In this document: piece by piece, positions 56,147-64,000 of the stretch
Layout: each line of letters begins with the position of its first letter
Position numbering within the stretch: position 1 is the first letter of the stretch
Assembly: GCF_014805685.1 (NCBI RefSeq)
Contig: NC_060907.1
Span: 4,721,852-4,785,851, forward strand
Direction of reading: 5' to 3'
DNA from: Silurus meridionalis
Lineage: Eukaryota > Chordata > Actinopteri > Siluriformes > Siluridae
DNA: 64,000 nucleotides
Position numbers and translations under genes: made by a program
Notes under the pieces: generated by a model
Databases searched by the model: none
What the model was told of the DNA's origin: nothing
The model's input: the letters and a program-made list of their open reading frames with translations, nothing else

Positions 56147-56164
56147 CTATTTGGTGGCCATTCG
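56147..56164 (+). other. candidate microexon (18 nt)
   Basis: The acceptor is TTTTTGTTTCAG and the donor is GGTGATAA. It reads IWWPF in the shared phase. Confidence 0.3.
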
Positions 56165-56323
56165 GTGATAACACACACAAACACTTACACACTTACACAC
56201 TCAAACACACATACATACACGCTCACTCTCAAAGACACATTCACACACGCACAGACTCACTCACACACACATACAGACACTCACTGATACACTCACTCAC
56301 ACACACAAATTCACACACCTTCT

Positions 56324-56360
<37 letters not shown>

Positions 56361-56651
56361 AGTCACATGCTGGTAATACATACAAACACACACACACAGT
56401 CACACACTGGTAATACACAAACACTTACACACTCAAAGATTGACACACATTGACACAAACATATTATAATGACAGTAGATATCATAATTTTAACTTATCA
56501 CTTTTTATATTTATTGTGTTTTATTTCAGAATTGAAACACAACACACAGACACCGACTCACTCTCGTACACACACACACTCTCACAAACACTCACCCACA
56601 CACACTCACAACACACACACACACACACCTCACACTCAGTCTCTCACACTC

Positions 56652-56683
<32 letters not shown>

Positions 56684-57098
56684 TTGCCTTACACACCCAC
56701 ACACAGTCACTCACTGATACCCTCACTCACACACACAAATTCACACCTTCTGACACACACACTCACATACACACACACACAGTCACACGCTGGTAATACA
56801 CACAAACACTTACACACATATACACACACACAGTCACACGCTGGTAATACACACAAACACTTACACACTCAAGCGCCCAAACAAACACATGCTCACACTC
56901 AAAGACTGACACACATAGACACACATATTATAATGACAGTAGATATAATAATTTTAACTTATTTTTACTCTTTTTTTCATTTATTGTGTTTTTAGACACT
57001 CACTCACTCGCTCACAGACACCGACTCACTCTCGCACACACACACACACACACACACACTTTCACAAACACACACATACTCACAAACACACACACACA

Positions 57099-57102
<4 letters not shown>

Positions 57103-57164
<62 letters not shown>
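57103..57164. repeat. (AT)n microsatellite
   Basis: About 62 bp of alternating AT at the end of the CA array. Confidence 0.95.
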
Positions 57165-57169
<5 letters not shown>

Positions 57170-57439
57170 GTGTGTTTTTGTAACTTATTTGCTGTAAGAG
57201 AGTGAACAGAGATGAGTGTTTAGGCTGCCGAATGCACACATTATAGGTGAATAATTGTGATTATTGGCACGCTGCTGTAGGAAAATAATCAGCTTCAGGG
57301 CTGGAAAGAGTAAACCTGCTTCATATATAGATTAGTGGTTGATCTCAGTATGATACCGTGGGGTTTATTGAGAATGCAAACCCATAATTATATGCTTTTA
57401 ATTTCAATCTTTCCGTCACTTCGAATTATTTTTTTTTAT
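57165..57439. other. unique non-coding DNA
   Basis: About 275 bp without reading frames or repeats. It lies between the right array and the minisatellite. Confidence 0.6.
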
Positions 57440-57945
57440 ATGGTGGATAAATAGAAGGTCAGAAGGATGGATGGAAAGGTGGATAGATGGATGAACAGAG
57501 GTGGTTGCAGGGAAGGATAGAAAAACATGGATAGATGGATAGATGAACAGAGGAGGTTAGAAGGATGAATAGAAAGGTGGATGGATGGATGAACAGAGGT
57601 GGTTAGAGGGAAGGATAGAAAGAAGGGTAGAAAGGTGGATGAACAGAAGTGGTTGGAGAGAAGGATAGAAAAACATGGATAGATGGATAGATGAACAGAG
57701 GAGGTTAGAAGGATGGATAGAAAGGTGGATGGATGAACAGAGGTGGTTAGAGGGAAGGACAGAAAAACATAGATAGATGAACAGATAGGAGGTTAGAAGG
57801 ATGGAAAGGCAGATAGACATGTGGATAGATGGCTACATAGATGGTTTGAGAAATAGAGAGAAGATAAACAGGTAGTTTGATTAGAAGGAGAGAGAGAGAG
57901 ATAGCTAGAGGGATGGATAGATAAGTGGTTAGAATGATGGATAGA
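57440..57945. repeat. GGAT/GATA-rich minisatellite
   Basis: Units of roughly 65 bp built from GGATGGATAG, GATGAACAGAGG and GGTTAGAAGG words, repeated about seven times with variation. Confidence 0.88.
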
Positions 57946-58048
57946 CAGGAACAGGTGATTGAGGCTTGTTAAGAAATCTAAAAGCAGTTGTGCACTGTAT
58001 CAGTCGTGTTGCATGTGAATTATTTACACGTCTCCATCACGTGTGCAG

Positions 58049-58549
58049 GATTGTGCCCAAACCAAATCGCCGTCATGTCGTCTGAGAAAGAGCCGAGCGC
58101 CGACACGCGTTTCGCTCGCGTCAAGAAGGACCCCCGCTTCTGGGAGATGCCGGACATGGAGCAGAAACTGCGCATCGACAAGCGCTTCCAGTCCATGTTC
58201 CACGACAAGCGCTTCAAGCTCAAGTACACGGTGGACAAACGCGGCCGTCCCGTCAACCACACGTCCACCGAGGACCTGAAACGCTTCTACAAACTGTCCG
58301 ACTCGGAGCAGAGCGACAGCGATGCCAACGCAGCACAAGAGACGCTCCAGCAGAAGAAGAAGAAAAAGAAGAACCAGCAGAAAGCAAAAGCGAAGGAGGA
58401 GGAGCTTGGAGGGGAGGGGGAGGGGTTTGAAGAGGAAGGGGAGGGGCTTGTGAGTATGAAAGCTGTAAAGAAAAAGCCCTTAATATCTGACGATTATCAG
58501 AGGATCCGGAAATCGGGGCCAGTTAAAGGAGCGAGAGTCGTCGAGGAAG
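58049..58549 (+). CDS. ESF1, first coding exon (nucleolar pre-rRNA processing factor)
   Basis: An acceptor ending GTGTGCAG lies before 58,049, ATG is at 58,075 and the donor GTAACAC is at 58,550 (phase 1). The start reads MSSEKEPSADTRFARVKKDP, then RFWEMPDMEQKLRIDKRF, MFHDKRFKLKYTVDKRGRP and TSTEDLKRFYKLSDSE, the conserved N-terminus of ESF1. A Lys-rich stretch (QQKKKKKKNQQKAKAKEEE) and a Gly/Glu stretch follow. ESF1 acts in the nucleolus in early 18S rRNA processing in the small-subunit processome (family knowledge). GC-rich codon use stands out from the surrounding repeats. The ATG sits 26 bases into the exon, so an upstream non-coding exon is expected but not seen. A (CA)n tract starts right after the donor. 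Confidence 0.93.
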
Positions 58550-58598
<49 letters not shown>

Positions 58599-58650
58599 CG
58601 TTGTGATGGGTTCGCCCTAGGACACTGCAACTGACGTTTTATTTCCACAG

Positions 58651-58940
58651 AAGATGATGATGATGATGATGATGAAGAAGAACACAGCAACGCTGATAAA
58701 GAAGTAGGCCTCTCTTCAGATGATGATGATGATGATGAGGAAGATGACGAGGAAGAGGAGAGTGTGTCAGAGGAAGACAGTGACAGCGGTCCTGATCTGG
58801 CACGAGGAAAAGGCACCATCGAGACTAGCTCTGAGGATGAAGATGATGAGGATGTGGCGGAGGACCTGCTGCATCACGAGGAAGAGGAGATCGAACACGA
58901 CTGGGGGGAGATGTGGAAGGATGCGCCGGCAAATGAGGAG
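58651..58940 (+). CDS. ESF1, second coding exon (acidic region)
   Basis: An acceptor TTTCCACAG lies at 58,642-58,650 and the donor GTCAGAC at 58,941. It is 290 nt, entering in phase 1 and leaving in phase 0. It encodes long Asp/Glu runs (EDDDDDDDEEE, DDDDDDEEDDEEEE), then EEDSDSGPDLARGKGTIETS and SEDEDDEDVAEDLL, then EHDWGEMWKDAPANEE. The SGPDLARGKG motif is a strongly conserved ESF1 marker. The acidic region is thought to mediate interactions in pre-ribosomes. Confidence 0.93.
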
Positions 58941-58959
58941 GTCAGACACTACGTATATG

Positions 58960-59235
58960 TATATACAGGTTGATAGATGGGTGGTTAGATGGATGGATAG
59001 ACAGATAGACAGGCAGTTCGAGTGATGGATAGCTATAAGAGCAGTAATGTGGATGGATTGATAGACTGGTGGTTGGATGATGGAGAGATAGACGGCTGGT
59101 TACATGGAGGTATAGACTGATACGCAAGCAGTTGGATGGAGGGACAGAAAAGCTGTGGTTATGTGGATGGATGGACAGATAAGCAGAAGTGTGGTTAGAT
59201 GAATGAGTGGATGGACGGATAGATAGATACAGTCA
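58960..59235. repeat. GGAT/GATA-rich minisatellite in ESF1 intron
   Basis: Variable TGGATGG, TAGATAGA and GGTTAGATG words, interrupted at 59,236 by the L2 tail. The same repeat resumes after 60,914, so the L2 inserted into it. Confidence 0.85.
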
Positions 59236-60914
59236 AGTCAAGTCAAGTCAAGTCAAGTTTATTTGTATAGCGCTTTTCACAACAGACATTGTCTCAAAGC
59301 AGCTTTACACAAATCAACAGTGATGGTGAATGGTGTGCATTTGTCCCTGATGAGCAAGCCGTGGCGACTGTGGCAAGGAAAAACTCCCTTAGATGTTATG
59401 AGGAAGAAACCTTGAGAGGAACCAGACTCAAAAGGGGAACCCATCCTCATCTGGGTGACATCAAGAGTTTGATCATAAATCTTTCAACAATACAGAACAC
59501 TGGAGAGTGGGAACTGACATGATTACTGGAGTATAAGATTATAAGTAATGTTCTTTCTGCAGTCTTAAACAGTCTATATGGTTAGTAGCTCCGAGTTTTA
59601 TAAGCTCAGCATTTGTGATCACCACAGATCCAGCATCAGCTTCTCCATGCCAGAGCCTTTAAACACTCCAGGAGGTCCAATGTCAAAACTCCACACATGT
59701 AGCGGGATCCAAATGGCACTGGTACGTCTCTAGATGGTTCAGGATGTTTGTGAGTTCGGCATCTACTTCTTTAAAGGTCCGTAATCATCACGAGGTGGGA
59801 GGTGACTGGAGCTGGAGCAACCTCAGGATGCCTCGGGATGGGAGAGAAAGAGAAGCAGTGGAGAGGAATTAGCGTAGCTGCTGTTCATGATATTAACAGC
59901 ACAAGTTGATAATGTGCATGTGATCAGATGTTCTGGAGCACAAGGTTATGATGTGATGTGTGTTATGTGTAGGCTTTGCTAAAAGATACGTTTTAATCTA
60001 CACTTAAATTGGGTGAGTGTGTCTGAGCCCCGAACACCGTCAGGAAGACTATTCCAGAGTTTAGGAGCTAAATGTGAAAATGCTCTACCACCTTTAGTGG
60101 ACTTTGCTATTCTAGGAACTACTAGAAGCCCAGAGTTTTGAGATCTCAGGAGCGTGGCGGATTGTAGCGTGTTAAAAGACTGGATAGATACACGGAGCCA
60201 AACCATTTAGTGCTTTATAAGTGAGAAGTAATAGTTTGTAGTCTATTCGAAACTTAACAGGAAGCCAATGTAGGGACGATAAGATCGGGGTTATGTGATC
60301 ATATTTTTTTGACCTTGTAAGAACTCTGGCTGCTGCATTCTGGACTAACTGAAGCTTGTTTATTAATGAAGCAGGACATCCACCTAGTAACGCATTACAG
60401 TAGTCTATTCTGGAGGTCATAAACGCATGGACGAGCTTCTCTGCATCGGATATAGACAACATATTTCTTAGCTTAGAAATATTTCTAAGGTGAAAGAAGG
60501 CTGTTTTGTAACCTGATTGATGTGATTTTTGAAAGACAAGTCGCTGTCTAAAATAACACCCAGGTCTTTTACCGTTGAACTAGTGGTTACAGAACATCCG
60601 TCTAAATGCAGGTTGAGATGCTGGAGCGTCTGTATACCAGTTTTTGGGCCGATGAGCAAAATCTCAGTCTTATCAGAATTTAAAAGTAGAAAGTTATGGG
60701 TCATCCAATCTCTTAGTTCCTTAACACACTCAGTCATCCGGGTTAATTGAGCTGTATCGCCTGGTTTAGATGAAATATATAGCTGAGTATCATCAGCATA
60801 ACAATGGAAGCTAATTCCATGCCTTCTAATAATATTTCCTAACGGAAGCATGTATATTGTGAAGAGCAGGGGTCCTAGAACTGAACCTTGCGGCACGCCA
60901 TAATTTACTTGCAA
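59236..60914 (-). mobile_element. L2-type LINE in ESF1 intron, 5'-truncated
   Basis: Minus-strand element from 60,914 (within RT) to the (TTGAC)n tail at 59,236. The 3' UTR (59,236-59,975) is the full-length version of the L2 tails seen at 1,819, 5,150, 21,313 and 24,357. It lies antisense in the ESF1 intron and splits a GGAT minisatellite. Confidence 0.9.
59979..60914 (-). pseudogene. L2 ORF2: RT catalytic region to C-terminus
   Basis: The frame 60,914-60,468 starts [14 protein letters not shown] and includes [17 protein letters not shown] (catalytic YADD), [13 protein letters not shown] and [16 protein letters not shown] frame change near 60,480 is followed by [52 protein letters not shown] and, after another change near 60,180, SQNSGLLVVPRIAKSTK and LWNSLPDGV. 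It is the best preserved copy of this L2 subfamily here, yet inactive through 5' truncation and indels. Confidence 0.88.
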
Positions 60915-61065
60915 CAGGCAGTTAAATGGATGGATGGGTGGGTAGATGAATAGATAGACAGATAATGAAATGGATGTTTAGACAGATATGGGTGGTTAGA
61001 TGGTTGGATGGATGGATGGATGGTTAGATAGATAAATGGAGATGGGTGGTTTTATAGATGGACAG
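60915..61065. repeat. GGAT/GATA-rich minisatellite, right part
   Basis: Continuation of the 58,960-59,235 minisatellite beyond the L2 insertion. Confidence 0.85.
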
Positions 61066-61089
61066 ACTGTATGTGGCTCAGCACTGGCT

Positions 61090-61127
<38 letters not shown>

Positions 61128-61241
61128 GTCAGTTGCAGGTTAGCAGTGTGCAACATGAACTCGGATCGGATCAAAGCTAAAGACCTGTTGGCTCTGTTCA
61201 GCTCCTTCAAACCTAAAGGAGGAGTGGTGCTGTCTGTCACG
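61128..61241 (+). CDS. ESF1, third coding exon
   Basis: 114 nt, phase 0 to phase 0. The acceptor is TGTGTGTAG at 61,119-61,127, preceded directly by (TG)n (61,094-61,124) in place of a normal pyrimidine tract; the donor is GTAACTC at 61,242. It reads VSCRLAVCNMNSDRIKAKDL then LALFSSFKPKGGVVLSVT. The CNMxxDRxKAKDLLALFxSFKPKGG pattern is the signature of the ESF1 core (RRM-like) domain. Confidence 0.92.
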
Positions 61242-61308
61242 GTAACTCCGCCCCTTTGCTTCATCATCATCGTCTATACCAGCTATACTGTATATAACTG
61301 TGTATTAC

Positions 61309-61356
<48 letters not shown>

Positions 61357-61358
61357 AG

Positions 61359-61468
61359 ATTTACCCCTCAGAGTTTGGTAAGGAGAGGTTAAAGATGGAG
61401 CAGACTCAGGGCTCTCTGGAGCTCACCAGCCTCCCAGACGACCCAGATGCAGACTCTGAGGAACAGAG
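61359..61468 (+). CDS. ESF1, fourth coding exon
   Basis: 110 nt, phase 0 to phase 2. The acceptor TGTTTTAG follows a (TG)n run (61,312-61,352); the donor is GTCTCTT at 61,469. It reads IYPSEFGKERLKMEQTQGSL then ELTSLPDDPDADSEEQR. The YPSEFGKERL motif continues the core domain. The next conserved part, which in relatives contains the rest of the core, is not found downstream before 62,909. Confidence 0.9.
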
Positions 61469-62099
61469 GTCTCTTTCACACACTTACACACAACACAAGA
61501 ACGTAAACCTGTCTAGACCTGACTTGAGTTTTAGCTCAGCACTGTGCATCCTAATTAGGGCCCCTAACTTCAGAGTACAACACCGTTCAGGATTCACCTG
61601 CAGAACATCAAGAACTCCAACTCTTCTGGGGCACCACAAGCTTTTCTGAAACACAGAAGTACACAGTTGTGTATTTTTTAACCAGAGCCTAATGTTAAGA
61701 TCGACCAATTCAATGTTTATTTGTTTTTTTTTGTTGATTAATCAATGTGTTATACAGTACGAGAGCGGCCTCTAGAGGCGAATTACTGACACTGCTTGCT
61801 GTTTATTTTAAGTGTATTTTTTTTATTAGTTTTTTACTCAATTTATTTATATAATTAATATATTAATATTTATATCATCATCAATAGATGAATAAATCAA
61901 TAGAATAATTTTTTTTTATAAAGTTACAGTACTATTTTAGATGGAGTTTTTTATTTTTTATATTTAATTCAGCATCATTACCATTTAAAAAATTATTAGT
62001 TGATTAATCAGTTATCAGTAAGTACGATCCAAGTACTGATTAGCTATCAGTATCTGTAAAATCCACTATTGAACTCTACTCCATACTTTTTTACAAATT
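61469..62099. other. ESF1 intron, nothing recognised
   Basis: AT-rich intron with T runs near 61,810 and 61,911. No exon-like frame for the missing ESF1 core was found on the plus strand. Confidence 0.6.
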
Positions 62100-62835
62100 T
62101 TGTTAAACCTAAATGTCAAGATTTTCCGGTTCGAATGTCAAAAACAGACTACTGCCACCTGCTGTTCTTTCATGCAAGCGCAGAAAATACACACACTGTT
62201 CGGCGCGTCAGGCGCACCTGCCTAATTTGCAGCACAGATGATCGGCAGATGATCATTCACTCGACCTCTGGTATAGAAAATGCTCAAGCTTTGAAGATCC
62301 CCCCAAACGTGTTCCAGCATGACAAATATCCCTGTGCACAAAGCAAGCTCCATGAAGATTTGCATTACATGGGTTGTATTTAAAAAGTCAAAAGTCCTGC
62401 AAAAAGCCCTGACTTCCTCAACTTCCCTGAACTCCATTGGGATGAAGTGGAACACTTACGGATCCCCAGACCTCCTGACTTCACTAATGCTTTAGTAGAT
62501 GAATAATTACTAATTCCCACAGCTTCACCCTGAAATCTAGTGGAAAGCTTAACCAGAAGATTGGAGTAAATCTGGAAAGAGAATAATGGGGCTATGGTTC
62601 AGTTTTTGAGGCTGTGGGTTACTGATTAAAGGGTTCAAGACACGGCATTGCCAAACTGTTACTGTTGAACCCTTGAACATGTGCTCCATGGGGCAATAAT
62701 ATCTACCTACAGACTACTTTGCATTCTGACTACAGCTTCCTTACAAGATGGGGAATAAGAAAATTCTAATATAATACATTTAAATATTGTACATAGAGTT
62801 GTGTGACGATCAGGGGTGCACAAACTTTTGACCAT
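62100..62835 (+). mobile_element. mariner-type transposon remnant in ESF1 intron
   Basis: CGTGTTCCAGCATGACAAAT, TGTGCACAAAGCAAGCTCC, CTCCATTGGGATGAAGTGG and AATCTAGTGGAAAGC match the same mariner-like family as 28,357 and 29,885. The right end AGGGGTGCACAAACTTTTGACCA lies at about 62,811-62,833. The transposase is heavily broken. Confidence 0.75.
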
Positions 62836-62908
62836 GTGTGTTTTTACATAAATGGTATGTTCCTAAATAGAAGAGAAGCTAGTGTTAAAGTGTGCGTTTT
62901 GTGTCCAG

Positions 62909-63050
62909 GTGGAGTTAACTTGGAAGGAGACGGACTACGATCGCATCACAACCCTCAGCAAGAACTTCAGCAAGGACAAGCTGCTGAACATGGACTTCCA
63001 GGCCTACCTCGCTTTCTCCAGTGAGGATGAGGAGGAGGATGAGGCAGAAG
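62909..63050 (+). CDS. ESF1, later coding exon
   Basis: 142 nt, phase 0 to phase 1. The acceptor is TTTGTGTCCAG at 62,898-62,908 and the donor GTGAGC at 63,051. It reads VELTWKETDYDRITTLSKNF then SKDKLLNMDFQAYLAFSSED and an acidic end EEEDEAE. The LxMDFQAYLAxSSEDE pattern is conserved in ESF1. Joining it directly to the fourth exon would break the frame (phase 2 into phase 0), so at least one exon is missing from this sequence. The C-terminal exons lie beyond the window. Confidence 0.92.
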
Positions 63051-63352
63051 GTGAGCACTGAAGGTTCCTCTAAAATCGATAAGATCGGATTGATTTGAAA
63101 ACGCTGTCTTCGTGTCGAAGACTTTTCAAAGAGCCCGAAAGTAAATAAACATCAGGCTGAAATGACAGGTGCAGGTCACAGGGACCTAATCAACGAGTAA
63201 TTTTCCAAAACGAATGAAAACAAGTGTTTTCATGCCGTTTTGATTAACAAGAAACACAAAAACCCTTGAGGTGTCACTGAGATGCTTCGCAAGATCTAAC
63301 TAGATGGAAACAAGTTTGACATTATGTTGACTGTCATTACACAGTGTGCATT

Positions 63353-63354
<2 letters not shown>

Positions 63355-63431
<77 letters not shown>
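63355..63431. repeat. (TG)n(GA)n compound microsatellite
   Basis: About 35 bp of TG followed by about 39 bp of GA within the intron after 63,050. Confidence 0.95.
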
Positions 63432-63433
<2 letters not shown>

Positions 63434-63585
63434 AGTGTGAATTGAGACGAGACCGGAGTGAGCCTGCATCAGTGTGAATTGAGAAGACCGGAGTGAGCCT
63501 GCATCAGTATGAATTAAGACAAGGCCAGGCTGAGCCTGGATCAGTGTGAAATGAGACGAGGCCGGAGTGAGCCTGGATTAATGCA
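63432..63585. repeat. 38-bp minisatellite
   Basis: Four tandem copies of a unit like ATCAGTGTGAATTGAGACGA followed by GGCCGGAGTGAGCCTGC, with a few substitutions and small indels. Confidence 0.88.
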
Positions 63586-63734
63586 CTTCAGAGAACTTAG
63601 TTCAGACTTTACCTGAAAATCAGTCACACACACACTTCAACACAGCAGTATTTACACATTTTCCTTCATTTTTACTTCAAATAATCCCAAATATTCTCCT
63701 ACACAACACTATGTGGTGCACTAAACATAGTGTA

Positions 63735-64000
63735 TGAAACGTTTGACCTGCCGCTCACTCGGAGTGTTAACAGGAAATGTGAATCATTCGTCACGCTGAA
63801 AACAACCGGGCATGAAAAAACCGCACTTCACCTGTGTTCTGAGCTGCACGGCATCGGGAGAAAAGCTTCACCGATGGTGATTTTTAAACGCATGACGATG
63901 CCAAAAGATAAACTCCCGAGAGAAATAGTTGGGAAAGGAAGGAGGAAGATGGTAAACAATGCCTTTCTTGGTAGGCTACTGTTTAGATACAAGCCGTGTA
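63735..64000 (+). mobile_element. pogo/Tigger-type transposase fragment
   Basis: The same sequence as the interior of 31,838-32,506 in opposite orientation: GTTTGACCTGCCGCTCACT, GAATCATTCGTCACGCTG, GGCATCGGGAGAAAAGCTTC and TTTCTTGGTAGGCTACTG. Frames are broken. The element continues past the window edge. Confidence 0.75.

Larger units (their letters stand above)
54172..57102. repeat. CA-rich tandem array, inverted counterpart of the left array
   Basis: The same units as 1-22,260 but on the opposite strand: conserved stretch ATAATGACAGTAGATATAATA to TTTATTGTGTTTTTATTTCAG, then a short variable core and GGTAATACACACAAACAC. A tandem duplication of about 568 bp spans 55,085-56,180. Pure CA runs lie at about 54,172-54,231, 54,275-54,301 and 54,645-54,679. 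Confidence 0.9.

Noticed and set aside
54715..57183. His/Thr-rich frames in the right array
   Set aside because: Same artefact of CA repeats; only the short cores between splice-like sites are of interest.
58523..58819. Ser-rich frame on the minus strand across ESF1
   Set aside because: It is the complement of the Asp/Glu-coding GAT/GAG repeats of ESF1 exon 2.

Overview
The window looks like a ray-finned (teleost) fish chromosome segment that is dominated by repeats. Three things point to a fish: a vertebrate-type ESF1 gene with introns (58,049-63,050, plus strand); L2, RTE, Rex1/CR1-like, DIRS, BEL/Pao, Ty3/gypsy (Gmr1-type), hAT, Tc1/mariner and pogo remnants in one place; and tRNA-derived SINEs. 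I cannot name the species.

Layout. (1) 1-22,260 is a long TG-rich array on the plus strand. It is broken by L2 fragments, two hAT elements with perfect 8-bp target duplications (6,983-8,452 and 9,419-10,194), pieces of a BEL/Pao family, and a Ty3/gypsy element at 15,528-20,294 whose integrase lies upstream of reverse transcriptase (the Gmr1 order). (2) 22,261-29,205 holds AT-rich DNA, a DIRS recombinase fragment, a decayed SR-rich retrocopy, the 5' part of a two-ORF LINE, three copies of a tRNA-derived SINE and a mariner-type element. (3) 29,300-36,374 contains a candidate small gene of unknown function, with an antisense L2 LINE, a pogo element and a SINE in its intron. (4) 36,375-40,730 is mostly intergenic, with a promoter-like CCAAT/GC/E2F cluster, a tRNA-Glu-headed SINE and a Tc1 transposase fragment. 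(5) 40,730-48,841 is a complete BEL/Pao element with both LTRs. (6) 48,913-54,171 holds a MITE, an RTE LINE, a BEL-family LTR and a Rex1/CR1-like LINE end. (7) 54,172-57,165 is a CA-rich array, the inverted counterpart of region 1. (8) 57,440 to the end is ESF1, with an L2, a mariner remnant, minisatellites and a pogo fragment in its introns.

The observation I rate highest concerns the TG/CA arrays. On the minus strand of region 1 and the plus strand of region 7, the repeat unit carries a strong 3' splice acceptor (pyrimidine tract plus CAG), then a short segment of usually exactly 21 nt (sometimes 17 or 18), then a GT donor. About 20 such candidate microexons occur, plus an isolated one at 27,526-27,546. 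The segment between the splice sites varies far more than the flanks. It stays open in one phase in which 21-nt copies joined together would encode seven-residue repeats. It is either an undescribed microexon array or a minisatellite that carries splice signals; RNA evidence would decide.

Two cautions. ESF1 lacks, in this sequence, the exon(s) for roughly 80 conserved residues between 61,468 and 62,909. The two BEL LTRs appear to differ only by small indels, and several breaks in its genes sit in homopolymers, so some frameshifts here may be assembly errors.
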